A DNA stretch of 50,164 nt from Halobacteriovorax sp. GTDB lineage: Bacteria > Bdellovibrionota > Bacteriovoracia > Bacteriovoracales > Bacteriovoracaceae. A model generated the notes under the pieces. The model searched no databases. It saw only the letters and a list, made by a program, of their open reading frames with translations, and was not told the DNA's origin. The DNA lies in NCBI GenBank assembly GCA_020048985.1, contig JAIFLR010000085.1, positions 1 to 50,164 of the forward strand, given 5' to 3'. Of the stretch, positions 1 through 8,486 are shown piece by piece. Position 1 is the stretch's first letter. Each line of letters begins with the position of its first letter. Made by a program: the position numbers and the translations under genes.

Positions 1-1
1 A

Positions 2-436
2 GAAACTAAAGACAATTTCATTACTCGTTTCGGGCCAGTGATCAATCAGGAAGACGCTTCTCGGTTTTCATTTGCTGTTCAGGCCTACCCGAAACTGTTA
101 ATTAATAATCAACTGCAAATTTCGGATGGAGTTCTTGATAGCAAAAGATCACGCACCTCTATTGGAGTCGCAGAAGATACAAATGAAATCATGCTTGTCA
201 CCATTGATGCCCGGGGAGAGACCGATAAAACCGGCATGACGTTATTTGAATACGCCCACTTTGTTAAAAATAATAAATGTGGAGTCGGACAGAAGACTGT
301 GCTTAATCTGGATGGTGGTGGATCAACTTCATTTGCTGTCCCAGCACTCAAGATTTTTGAGCAGGCAGACCGATGCAGGCATCTGGGTAATATTCTTACC
401 ATCCAAAAAAGATCTACGACTTCTGATGCTCGTTAA
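2..436 (+). CDS. Phosphodiester glycosidase (NAGPA-type) family protein, C-terminal part
   Basis: The gene is cut by the window edge; the frame is open from base 2 and ends with TAA at 434-436. About 144 residues remain. The motif LNLDGGGSTSF is the signature of the NAGPA/DUF2233 phosphodiester glycosidase domain (family knowledge), and the upstream segment with ISDGVLDSKRSRTSIGV matches the part of the fold that precedes it. In bacteria such proteins are usually exported and act on phosphodiester-linked sugars of the envelope or exopolysaccharide; the substrate cannot be told here. The last 23 bp overlap the 3' end of the convergent acyl carrier protein gene. The N-terminus, and so any signal peptide, lies outside the window. 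Confidence 0.82.
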   Translation, partial: ETKDNFITRFGPVINQEDASRFSFAVQAYPKLLINNQLQISDGVLDSKRSRTSIGVAEDTNEIMLVTIDARGETDKTGMTLFEYAHFVKNNKCGVGQKTVLNLDGGGSTSFAVPALKIFEQADRCRHLGNILTIQKRSTTSDAR

Positions 437-662
437 GATAATTCATCAAGTCCTGCAAGTTTGAAAACCTGGCAATTTCAGAGTCAGGAATAAATACCCC
501 TGTCTGCTGATTAACCTTAACCATCATGCGATAAAAGTCGAAGGAATCAATCTCAACCTGATCCCTTAGTGGCCGATTCATTTGAATTTTTTCAAACTCA
601 ATCTCCGGTGCAGTTTCATGAAAAATACTGCGAATCGTATTTTTAATTTCTTCCACAGTCAT
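414..662 (-). CDS. Acyl carrier protein
   Basis: An 82-residue acidic protein with ACP length and charge. The phosphopantetheine attachment Ser is S40 in the EIDSFDF motif, where classical ACPs read DSLD. It is the last gene of the acs/E1/E2 operon. Its ATG overlaps the E2 stop codon (ATGA, 659-662), so it is translationally coupled. An ACP tied to a 2-oxo acid dehydrogenase suggests that the acyl group made by E1/E2 is handed to, or used with, a dedicated carrier; that is inference. It is not next to fatty-acid synthesis genes, so it is unlikely to be the housekeeping AcpP. The 3' end overlaps the NAGPA gene. Confidence 0.8.
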   Translation of the reverse strand: MTVEEIKNTIRSIFHETAPEIEFEKIQMNRPLRDQVEIDSFDFYRMMVKVNQQTGVFIPDSEIARFSNLQDLMNYLNEHQKS

Positions 663-1750
663 AGCTTACCTTCCCATTGATCTGGATTTTTGAGTTTGTT
701 CTCAATGTGAGATAAAAAACGCGCTCCATTGAGACCATCAGAAACTCGGTGGTCAGCACTTAAGGTTATATTCATCACGATGCCTATCCTGATTGAACTT
801 CCATCAATGACCGGCGCCCGGTGCAGACGTCCCAGACCAATAATGGAAACTTGCGGGGGAAAGATAATCCCAAAAACTTCGTCACTTCCCAAATCTCCCA
901 TACTGGTTATGGTAAAGGTCCCTTCCGTTAATTCACGATTTCTCAACTCGCCTTTTTGAGTTCGCTCAACCAAATCCAGAAAGGCCGTATTGAGTTCGCT
1001 TAAACTCATTTTATCAGCATCTATAATTGCCGGAACTAAAACACCTCCGCTCTTTAAAGCAATGGCAAGCCCTACGTGGATGGACTCCGAAGGCTTAAAG
1101 ACACCTCCTTCATAATACCCATTCATCTGAGGGCTTTCTTTAATACTGTCTATGACTGCCTTATAAATGAGGACTGGAAGCATCACTCTCTTTTCAGGGG
1201 GCAGTTGTTGGTTTCTTCCATCCAACCAATTCATCAGTGCATCGAGGGGCACTTGAGATTTAAGGTAATAGTGTGGGATTTCTTTTTTAGACTTCGACAT
1301 CGCTCTGGCGATTGCCTCACGAATATTAACACCTGATTTCTCCGGAGTCTTTGTAGTCTGAAGATCTTTTAATTCAATCTGTCCTTCAGGACCAGAACCT
1401 TTTATTTTTGATAAATCAATGTGACTCTCTTGGGCCAGTTTTCTCGCAGCTGGCGAAACCTTTAATCGCATCTCCTTAGTCGGCTCGGGCACTGAAGGGG
1501 CGAGATCACTTCCCTCAACTTCAAAAATGGCAATCGGTGCTCCAACTGAAATCTGCTCGCCAATTTTTGCGACTAATTCCAGAACCTTCCCTTCCCTAAA
1601 GCTTTCTATGTCTACAGTAGACTTAGTCGTTTCAACCACGGCAATTGCCTGACCCTTTTTAACCTCATCACCGGCCTTAATTTTCCACTCCATCAATTTA
1701 CCTTGATCCATATCTGCACCCAGAGAAGGCATCGGAACATGGTACTTCAT
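659..1750 (-). CDS. 2-oxo acid dehydrogenase E2 component (dihydrolipoamide acyltransferase)
   Basis: E2 transfers the acyl group made by E1 from lipoate to CoA. The order is a single N-terminal lipoyl domain (residues 1-75, lipoyl Lys K43 in ETTKSTV), a peripheral-subunit-binding domain (about 101-134, SPAARKLA), then the CoA-acyltransferase catalytic domain with SADHRVSDG (H334, D338) near the C-terminus. The 363 residues are short for an E2 but complete. A longer frame opens at 1849, but the lipoyl domain begins at the ATG at 1750. That ATG overlaps the E1-beta stop as ATGA and has AGGAG upstream, so I chose it. Pyruvate, acetoin or branched-chain acids are all possible substrates. No E3 gene is in the operon. 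Confidence 0.93.
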   Translation of the reverse strand: MKYHVPMPSLGADMDQGKLMEWKIKAGDEVKKGQAIAVVETTKSTVDIESFREGKVLELVAKIGEQISVGAPIAIFEVEGSDLAPSVPEPTKEMRLKVSPAARKLAQESHIDLSKIKGSGPEGQIELKDLQTTKTPEKSGVNIREAIARAMSKSKKEIPHYYLKSQVPLDALMNWLDGRNQQLPPEKRVMLPVLIYKAVIDSIKESPQMNGYYEGGVFKPSESIHVGLAIALKSGGVLVPAIIDADKMSLSELNTAFLDLVERTQKGELRNRELTEGTFTITSMGDLGSDEVFGIIFPPQVSIIGLGRLHRAPVIDGSSIRIGIVMNITLSADHRVSDGLNGARFLSHIENKLKNPDQWEGKL

Positions 1751-2718
1751 GATAAAATCTCCTGGATGCGGTTGAGGATATCTTGCTTTTGAGGAATCGC
1801 TGCAATTTCCAGATGTCTTGCGTAAGGGATTGGTACTTCTTTTCGGCACAGTCTTTGAACAGGAGCATCCAGATCAAAAAAACAGGATTCCATAATTCTG
1901 GCACTTACTTCTGCCGAGAGACTTCCAGATCTCCACCCTTCATCAACAATCAGCACCCGGTGAGTTTTACGGACAGAACGAAAAATAGCTTCGTTATCAA
2001 GCGGGCGCAAACACCTCAGATCAATAACTTCAATTTTGTCACCAGTCCCATCAAATTCATGAGCGGCTTCCAGGCAGCGAGGGAGCATCCCCCCGTAGGT
2101 AATCAAGGTTAAGGTTGATCCTTCTTTGCGAACGGCCGCTTTAAAAAGTGATTCCCTAGTAGGCTTTTCCGTGACTTCCGCAGAACTATTTAAAAGGAGC
2201 GCATGTTCAAAAATTAAAACAGGATCCGGATCAAGAAGAGCAAAGTACAAACACGACCTCGCATCCTCGACTGTGGAGGGAGTCAGGATTTTTATCCCGG
2301 GGATATGAGCAAACCATCCTTCAAAAGAATTAGAGTGCTGGGCCGCCAGTTGCCGCCCCCCTCCCGTAGTCATGCGAATCACCAGCGGGACAGATAATTG
2401 TCCTCCTGACATGTGCCTTAAGATAGAAGCTCCATTCACGATTTGATCGAGGGCCAATAAACTAAAATTCACCGTCATGATTTCCACAATCGGTCTCAAT
2501 CCACCAATCGCAGCACCAACACCAATTCCCGTGAAGCCGACCTCAGACAATGGGGCATCAATAATTTTCTCGGGACCATATTTTTCTAAAAACCCTTTTG
2601 TGACGGCATAGGTTCCGCCGTAAGCAGCAACGTCTTCTCCCATGAGATAGACTCTGGGATCTGTCTCAAGGGCTTCTTGCAGGCCTTCTCTTAAGGCTTC
2701 CCTATAAGTCATTTTCAT
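1747..2718 (-). CDS. 2-oxo acid dehydrogenase E1 component, beta subunit
   Basis: A 323-residue protein that matches the transketolase-like beta subunit of pyruvate, acetoin or branched-chain dehydrogenases over its full length. Visible landmarks are MGEDVAAYGG, DAPLSEVGFTG, the MSGGQ region, GRQLAAQHSNSFEGWFAHIPG and the C-terminal DLRCLRPLD segment. It forms a heterotetramer with E1-alpha to decarboxylate a 2-oxo acid on thiamine diphosphate. The gene overlaps E1-alpha by 17 bp and E2 by 4 bp. An alternative ATG lies two codons downstream (2712). Unlike its alpha partner, nothing is missing here, so this subunit may outlive a crippled partner or pair with another one. Confidence 0.93.
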   Translation of the reverse strand: MKMTYREALREGLQEALETDPRVYLMGEDVAAYGGTYAVTKGFLEKYGPEKIIDAPLSEVGFTGIGVGAAIGGLRPIVEIMTVNFSLLALDQIVNGASILRHMSGGQLSVPLVIRMTTGGGRQLAAQHSNSFEGWFAHIPGIKILTPSTVEDARSCLYFALLDPDPVLIFEHALLLNSSAEVTEKPTRESLFKAAVRKEGSTLTLITYGGMLPRCLEAAHEFDGTGDKIEVIDLRCLRPLDNEAIFRSVRKTHRVLIVDEGWRSGSLSAEVSARIMESCFFDLDAPVQRLCRKEVPIPYARHLEIAAIPQKQDILNRIQEILS

Positions 2719-3601
2719 AAATATTCTTTTCCAGATTTTCTACTGGCTCCAATGTTCCATTTTCAGCGAAAGAAACGGCATCTTGCATTTCTTGTTCAAC
2801 TTCAATTTTAAGTTTATTCAAAACATCCTGTGATGCCCCGTCATGCTCAATTAGATATTTGGTGAGAAAATCGATGGGACAACGCTCCTTCCACTTCTGG
2901 ACCTCTTCTTTTTTTCGATACAGTTCAGGATCAAACATCGAGTGTGGGCGAAATCTGTAAGTTTTAAATTCCAGAAAATATGGTTTTTGTTCGCGTTTGA
3001 CGAAATCCAAGGCTGCATGAGTTTTTTCTATGACATCAAAAATATTCATCCCATCTACTGAGACAGCGGCGATGTTGTAGCTTTCAGCTTTTTTGACAAT
3101 TTCCTGTTGAGACTGAGAACGTGATAAGGCCGTTCCCATGGCGTAGAGGTTATTTTCACAACAAAAAAGAATGGGGATTTTCCACAGAGCGGCCATATTC
3201 ATGGTTTCATGACGTTTAGCCGCTAAGGCGAGCCCTGCTGCCTGAGGAATGCCAGCTGCCACGATGGCATTGCCACCAAAAAATCGATTCTCGGCCGAGA
3301 TAAGGTGCATGGATCCACCACGGCCTTTGGAGCAGCCTTCTACTTTTCCAAACATCTCTGCCATAATGAGTTTTGCGGAAACCCCTTTTAGTAGGGCATG
3401 TCCATGTTCCCGGTAAGTCGCCATCACGTTGTCCTGGGGACGAAGCAAACTCATGACTCCCGTGACAACAGCTTCCTCACCAATATAGAGATGCAAAAAA
3501 CCTCTGATCTTTTCCTGAGTATAAAGTTCCGCGCACAGCTCTTCCATTCTCCTAACTCTCAACATGCTGTGAAGAAGGCGCAAATGATCAGGGTTGGTCA
3601 T
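2702..3601 (-). CDS. 2-oxo acid dehydrogenase E1 component, alpha subunit, lacking the TPP-binding GDG segment
   Basis: The frame is open for 299 residues from the ATG at 3601, which follows GGAG at 8 bp spacing. Flanking blocks are typical of the PDHA/AcoA family: GGSMHL, FFGGNAIV, NMAALWKIP, CCENN and the PHSMFDP loop. Family members carry about 20 residues with GDGAxNxG between the AAK helix and NMAALW; here the text reads AAKRHETMNMAALW (residues 127-140). The Mg-TPP half-site GDG is therefore absent and the protein is about 20-25 residues short. The loss is in frame, with the junction near 3205-3215. The enzyme should be inactive as written, unless the gap is an assembly error. It overlaps acs by 14 bp upstream. 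Confidence 0.88.
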   Translation of the reverse strand: MTNPDHLRLLHSMLRVRRMEELCAELYTQEKIRGFLHLYIGEEAVVTGVMSLLRPQDNVMATYREHGHALLKGVSAKLIMAEMFGKVEGCSKGRGGSMHLISAENRFFGGNAIVAAGIPQAAGLALAAKRHETMNMAALWKIPILFCCENNLYAMGTALSRSQSQQEIVKKAESYNIAAVSVDGMNIFDVIEKTHAALDFVKREQKPYFLEFKTYRFRPHSMFDPELYRKKEEVQKWKERCPIDFLTKYLIEHDGASQDVLNKLKIEVEQEMQDAVSFAENGTLEPVENLEKNIYENDL

Positions 3602-5258
3602 GACTAATCTCCAAAGTAGAAAGATCCCCCACCGGCAAACCAAGCTCCCTGGCCTTAAGCAGCCGGCGCATAATTTTTCCACTTCTAGTTTTAGGTAAGT
3701 TTTCAATAAATTGAATTTCTCTGGGGGCCACGGCAATACCCAGTTTCGTTCGGGCATATCCCAGAATTTGCAATTTCTGTTCAGCAGTAGGAGCATAACC
3801 TGATCTAAGAACAACAAAGGCCTTGATCATTTCACCTGCAACCGGATCAGGAATACCAATGACGGCGGCTTCTAAAACTGAAGGGTGCTCCATCAACAAA
3901 CTTTCAACTTCAAATGGCCCGATTAAATGGCCGGAAGTTTTTATCACGTCATCTTTTCTTCCCACAAACCAGTAGTAGCCATCCTGATCCCTCTTGGCCA
4001 AGTCTCCCGAGAGATACCAGTCCCCCACAAAGCATTTTGCGTAACGCTCAGGATTTTCTAAATAGCCCCTGAACATTGAGGCCCAGCCCTTATGAATAAC
4101 AATCTCGCCCTGCTCTCCCGGCGTTTGGATAAATTCTAACTCTTCTCCCTTTTGCCCCTTGATTAAGGCGACTTGTATTCCTGGAAGAGGTTTGCCCATG
4201 GAGCCCGCTCTGACCGGAAGGTGAGAATCATTGGCAATGATAATCCCACCCGTTTCTGTCTGCCACCAGTTGTCGTGAAGAGTGATGTTTAAATGTTTTC
4301 TGGTCCATTCAATGACTTCAGGATTTAGTGGCTCGCCAACACTTGAAGCAAATCGGACACGTGAAAAATCATATTGCTTAGGTAATTCCTCACCTGCTCG
4401 CATTAACATTCGCATCGCCGTTGGGGCCGTGTACCAGACATCCACTTTAAAATGCTGAAGAATCTCATACCAGCGAACGGCATTAAACTCAGCTCCATCA
4501 ATCAGCATCGTTACGCCATTACAAAGTGGTGAAATAATCCCGTAGGAAGTTCCCGTGACCCAACCTGGGTCCGCGGTACACCAAAAAATATCATTCGCTT
4601 TGAAATCAAGCGCCAATTGTCCTGACTTCTTATGATACTCAACGGCCTGATGAACGTGGACGGCCCCTTTAGGTTCCCCAGTAGTGCCACTGGTAAAATG
4701 CAAAAGAGCAAAATCCTCTGCGTCTGTTTGCTCGAGAATGGGAGTGCCATCAGCTGAAGCCATTAATTCATGAAAATTAAGTGCTCCATTAATATCTTTG
4801 AGACTTCCATCATCATCAATTAACAAAATATGTTCAAGAGCAGGAAGCGAACTCAGGATGGGAGCAACTTTTTTTCTAAAATAGGAGGCATAAGTAAAAA
4901 TCACCTTCCCCTTGCCTTTCTTCATCCTGGCCAAAATGGGTTCGGGCCCGAAAGCAGAAAAGAGCGGAGAAAAAACCACCCCGAGTCGCAGGGAGCCCAG
5001 AGCAACTGTATACAGTTCAGGAATTCTGGGTGTGAGGGAAAATAAAACATCGCCCTTTTTAATTCCGAGATTTTTGAGAACATGCGCCAGCTTATATGTC
5101 TCTATTGCTAGTTCCTGGTAGGTCAGGTCTCTAACTGAATCAGATTTTTGGGGCCAGGAGGGATCTATATAGCGGATGGCGACCGAATCTCTGCGAGTAG
5201 TTTTGAGATGGCAATCAATGGCTTCGTAACAAATATTGATAAACTTTTTGTTTTCCAT
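3588..5258 (-). CDS. acsA: Acetate--CoA ligase (AcsA-like AMP-forming acyl-CoA synthetase)
   Basis: This enzyme activates acetate, or a related short acid, to acyl-CoA via an acyl-AMP. The 556 residues carry the adenylate-forming landmarks: P-loop TSGTTGEPKG, the NWWQTETGG acid-pocket motif, the SGDLAKRD hinge, VIKTSGHLIGPFEVE, and the C-terminal PKTRSGKIMRR with catalytic Lys near residue 528. NWWQTETG is typical of acetyl-/propionyl-CoA synthetases rather than long-chain ligases. The start is uncertain: ATG at 5258 is used here, a TTG at 5267 is in frame, and neither has a clear Shine-Dalgarno. It is the first gene of the operon with E1-alpha, E1-beta, E2 and ACP and is divergent from PEP synthase. 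Confidence 0.88.
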   Translation of the reverse strand: MENKKFINICYEAIDCHLKTTRRDSVAIRYIDPSWPQKSDSVRDLTYQELAIETYKLAHVLKNLGIKKGDVLFSLTPRIPELYTVALGSLRLGVVFSPLFSAFGPEPILARMKKGKGKVIFTYASYFRKKVAPILSSLPALEHILLIDDDGSLKDINGALNFHELMASADGTPILEQTDAEDFALLHFTSGTTGEPKGAVHVHQAVEYHKKSGQLALDFKANDIFWCTADPGWVTGTSYGIISPLCNGVTMLIDGAEFNAVRWYEILQHFKVDVWYTAPTAMRMLMRAGEELPKQYDFSRVRFASSVGEPLNPEVIEWTRKHLNITLHDNWWQTETGGIIIANDSHLPVRAGSMGKPLPGIQVALIKGQKGEELEFIQTPGEQGEIVIHKGWASMFRGYLENPERYAKCFVGDWYLSGDLAKRDQDGYYWFVGRKDDVIKTSGHLIGPFEVESLLMEHPSVLEAAVIGIPDPVAGEMIKAFVVLRSGYAPTAEQKLQILGYARTKLGIAVAPREIQFIENLPKTRSGKIMRRLLKARELGLPVGDLSTLEISHDQP

Positions 5259-5383
5259 AACTATCAAAGTAATTTTTTAAATTGAGTCACACTATGACCA
5301 TCATCATTCCGGACTTTTTAACTGCATCGTTTATTGGAATGAACTTTGCATTCTGACCCGTGAGATTAATTAAGGGAGGACCG

Positions 5384-7775
5384 ATGCCGCAATTCATAAA
5401 AACATTAGAGACCATTTCCATTGCAGACGTGCCTTTAGTGGGCGGCAAGACAGCATCCATTGGAGAGATGTATCAGGAGCTTAGACCGAAAGGAATAAGC
5501 ATTCCTCCAGGTTTTGCCATCACCGCCGAGGCGTTTACCGCACTCATTGAAGAAGGCAAACTGACCGAGAGAATTCAGCAATTACTAGGAGCTCTTGACA
5601 CAAATGATGTTGCTGCGCTCGCTCAAGTTGGTAGAGAAATTCGCTCCCTGATTCGCTTAGTTAAGTTTCCCGAAGAACTGGCGACGCAAATTAAGAAGGC
5701 CTATCATGAACTCAATCAAATGACTGGCATCACAAATTGCGACGTGGCAGTTCGTTCCTCTGCCACAGCGGAAGATCTCCCTGACGCATCATTTGCCGGC
5801 CAACAGGAAACATTTTTAAACGTCCAGGGCGATGAAGAACTTCTATCGGCGTGCAGTAATTGTTTTGCCTCACTTTTCACTGATCGCGCCATCCACTACC
5901 GCGTGACCAAGGGATTCAAAAATATTCCCATCAAACTCTCCATCCTGGTGCAACAGATGGTTCGTTCAGATCTTGGTGCTTCGGGTGTTCTCTTCACCCT
6001 TGACCCGGAGTCAGGGGCACGCAATGTGATTCTGATCAATAGCTCCTATGGTCTGGGAGAAAATATTGTTGGTGGCAAAGTTGATCCAGATGAATTTATG
6101 GTCCAAAAAGATCTGGTTGGTTTTGCTCCCATGCCCATCATGAGAAAAAAGATTGGATCAAAACAAATGCGCCTGATTTATTCCGGGCATGGCACACGAA
6201 CCACAAAGAATGTTGAGGTTTCAGAATCAGACAGAGAAAAACAATCACTGCCCGATGCTGACATTTTAAAGCTGGCCGAATGGGGCAAGAGAATTGAGGA
6301 ATATTATTCTAAGATTAACAATAAAGAGATGCCGATGGACATTGAATGGGCCAAGGACGGCAGAACAGGACAACTTTATATTCTACAGGCGCGACCTGAA
6401 ACAGTTCATGCTTCAAGGACACAAGCACAAAACGAAACATTCCTCCTCCTTGAAAAATCAGCCTTGCTACTCAAAGGTCGTGCCGTTGGAACAAAAATCG
6501 GCCAGGGACGTGTGAGAATTATTCGTGATGTCAGTGAACTTGCCAATTTTCAAGCGGGTGAAATTTTAGTCACGGATATGACTGATCCGGACTGGGAACC
6601 AGTCATGAAAAAGGCAGGGGCCATCATCACAAACCGCGGCGGAAGAACATGTCACGCGGCCATCGTGAGCCGTGAGCATGGTGTGCCGTGCCTGGTTGGT
6701 ACTGGCAAGGCGACAGAAATTCTCAAAGATAGTCAGGCGGTGACAGTGTCGTGTTCGCAAGGTGATGAAGGTTATGTCTATGAGGGAGTTCTCAAATTCT
6801 CCCGGGAAAGAATCGACACAACAGTAAAACATACCCACACAAAAATCATGGTCAATCTTGGTAACCCGAATGAGGCCTGCAAGCTTTCACTTCTTCCTGT
6901 CTCTGGAGTCGGACTGACGAGACTGGAGTTCATTATTAACGATGCCATAAAAATTCATCCCATGGCCCTCGTAAATTTTGATAAACTTAAAAACCCTAAG
7001 ATCAAAAGCGAAATTTTAAAAGCCGTGGGCCCTTACGCTGCTGATCCCAAACAATTCTTTGTCAACAAGCTGGCCGAAGGGGTGGCAACCATTGCTGGAG
7101 CATTTTATCCAAGACCTGTGATCGTTCGCTTTTCTGATTTTAAGACCAATGAATATGCCAATCTATTAGGCGGACCACGAAAGCTACCGCGAAGGCTTCG
7201 CGCTGGAGTGTCAGGCGCTTAAGATGGTAAGAGAACAAATAGGTCTGACTAATGTTAAACTCATGGTGCCCTTTTGCCGGACTCCCCGCGAAGGAAAAGC
7301 GGTGCTGGCAGAGATGGAAAAAAATGGGCTAATACGTGGTCAGAAAAATCTCGAAGTTTATGTTATGGCGGAGCTCCCTTCCAATATTCTCAGCGCGCGT
7401 GATTTTGCCCTTTATTTTGACGGCTTCTCTATTGGCTCAAATGATCTGACACAAATGGTGTTAGGAATTGACCGGGATTCGGGAATATTGAGTGATATCT
7501 TCGACGAACGAGATCCTGCAGTTCTTCAAATGTTTGCCATGGCAATTGAAGAGGCCAAGGCTGCCCATATCCCTATCGGTATTTGCGGACAGGCACCAAG
7601 TGATTATCCTGAGATCGCAAAGTTTCTGGTTGAAAATGAAATTGATTCAATATCTGTGAGCTCTGATGTTGTTTTTAAAACGATTGGTATTGTCTCAAAA
7701 GCTGAAAGCGGACTGGGAATGAAAATCGGTCTGATCCATGAAACACAAGAAACGAATAATGTCGAAAAATACTGA
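5384..7775 (+). pseudogene. ppsA: Phosphoenolpyruvate synthase, interrupted by a deletion with frameshift
   Basis: PEP synthase converts pyruvate and ATP to PEP, AMP and phosphate. The start is the ATG at 5384 behind a strong AAGGGAGG; a GTG at 5360 is less likely. The first frame (5384-7222) holds the ATP-grasp domain (VRSSATAEDLPDASFAG, LQARPE), the phosphohistidine domain (GGRTCHAAI, H424) and the start of the PEP/pyruvate barrel up to NEYANLLGG. It then runs into an out-of-frame stop at 7222. The correct frame resumes at 7176 as HESYREGFALEC and continues through KLMVPFCRTP, GSNDLTQ and GICGQAPSDYPE to 7775. About 20 residues, normally FEPxEENPMLGFRGAS, are missing between GG and HES. The net loss is not a multiple of three. 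This is either a real inactivating deletion or an assembly fault. Confidence 0.9.
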
Positions 7776-7785
7776 CTTGCTATAA

Positions 7786-7813
7786 AAGAAGCCCCCCATC
7801 AGGGGGTCTTCTT
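7786..7813. terminator. Bidirectional rho-independent terminator
   Basis: AAGAAG plus CCCCC (7786-7796), loop CATCA, then GGGGG, one bulged T and CTTCTT. A-rich and T-rich flanks allow it to serve both convergent genes, the PEP synthase remnant on plus and the small secreted protein on minus. Confidence 0.85.
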
Positions 7814-7827
7814 GAATCATCTTCTGA

Positions 7828-8259
7828 TTAGAAGTTCATGATCACTTTTGTCTTCTCAATCGTTTCTACTTCATAACCATTATCATTTTGGATGCTGTAG
7901 TACTTAGTTGCAAAATTACATTTTTTTGTCGGCTTAACAGTGGTGCCTAGGAATGTTTTTTTAACTGTAGCACAAACAATCTGCTCACCGGCAACATCAA
8001 GAACTACTTCTTTAGTGGCTGCATTGTAACTAAGGCCAGGAATTTTCACTCTTTCTTCAGTGTCAGCAAAGTCTTCATTGTAAGCAGCGACGAAAGTTAG
8101 TGACACCCAAGCGCGGCCCAATTCAGGATTAATCCCAAACGTTTTTTTAATTTCACCAATTCCACGAAGCTCATAATTTGGAGCATCGTAGACGACGACT
8201 TCGCCCGCTAAAGCTTGAAGAGAAAGAGATAACATAAGGACAGTAAATAGATTCTTCAT
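7828..8259 (-). CDS. Small secreted protein of unknown function
   Basis: 143 residues with a clear Sec signal peptide (MKNLFTVLMLSLSLQALAG, cleavage after ALA). The mature part is about 124 residues, rich in beta-type sequence, with two Cys (C97 and C114 by count) that could form a disulfide in the periplasm. I recognise no family. The ATG follows AAAGGAG at ideal spacing. It is a single-gene unit with its own terminator and a 227-bp divergent upstream region shared with the metallo-beta-lactamase gene. Confidence 0.75.
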   Translation of the reverse strand: MKNLFTVLMLSLSLQALAGEVVVYDAPNYELRGIGEIKKTFGINPELGRAWVSLTFVAAYNEDFADTEERVKIPGLSYNAATKEVVLDVAGEQIVCATVKKTFLGTTVKPTKKCNFATKYYSIQNDNGYEVETIEKTKVIMNF

Positions 8260-8474
8260 TGTAAACTCCTTTAGAAGTTTGTTGGTTGGAATGGTGAACT
8301 TGTAACAAGTGATGATGAAGATGTACCGTCAGGTAATTGTTACGCTTCTGTGTGGGGCCCTTAACAAAGTATAATAAATTAAGTGATCTATAAGAAAAAC
8401 TTACTCATATCTCTTCTAACCCTGCGAAAGTGCGCGCACAGATTGGCCTACTTACTTATTTAAATAAATCTCCC

Positions 8475-8480
8475 TATAAT
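8475..8480 (+). promoter_or_regulatory. Perfect -10 box, possible leaderless promoter
   Basis: TATAAT ends six bases before the ATG at 8487, so transcription would begin at or within a base or two of the start codon. There is no Shine-Dalgarno in front of this ATG. The -35 is poor (TTACTT at 8452). A perfect palindrome TTATTTAAATAA occupies 8456-8467, where a -35 or operator would lie. Confidence 0.45.
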
Positions 8481-8486
8481 GGTTTC

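Noticed and set aside
1751..1849. Longer E2 start at 1849
   Set aside because: The lipoyl domain starts at 1750, with ATGA coupling and AGGAG; the extension is the E1-beta end in another frame.
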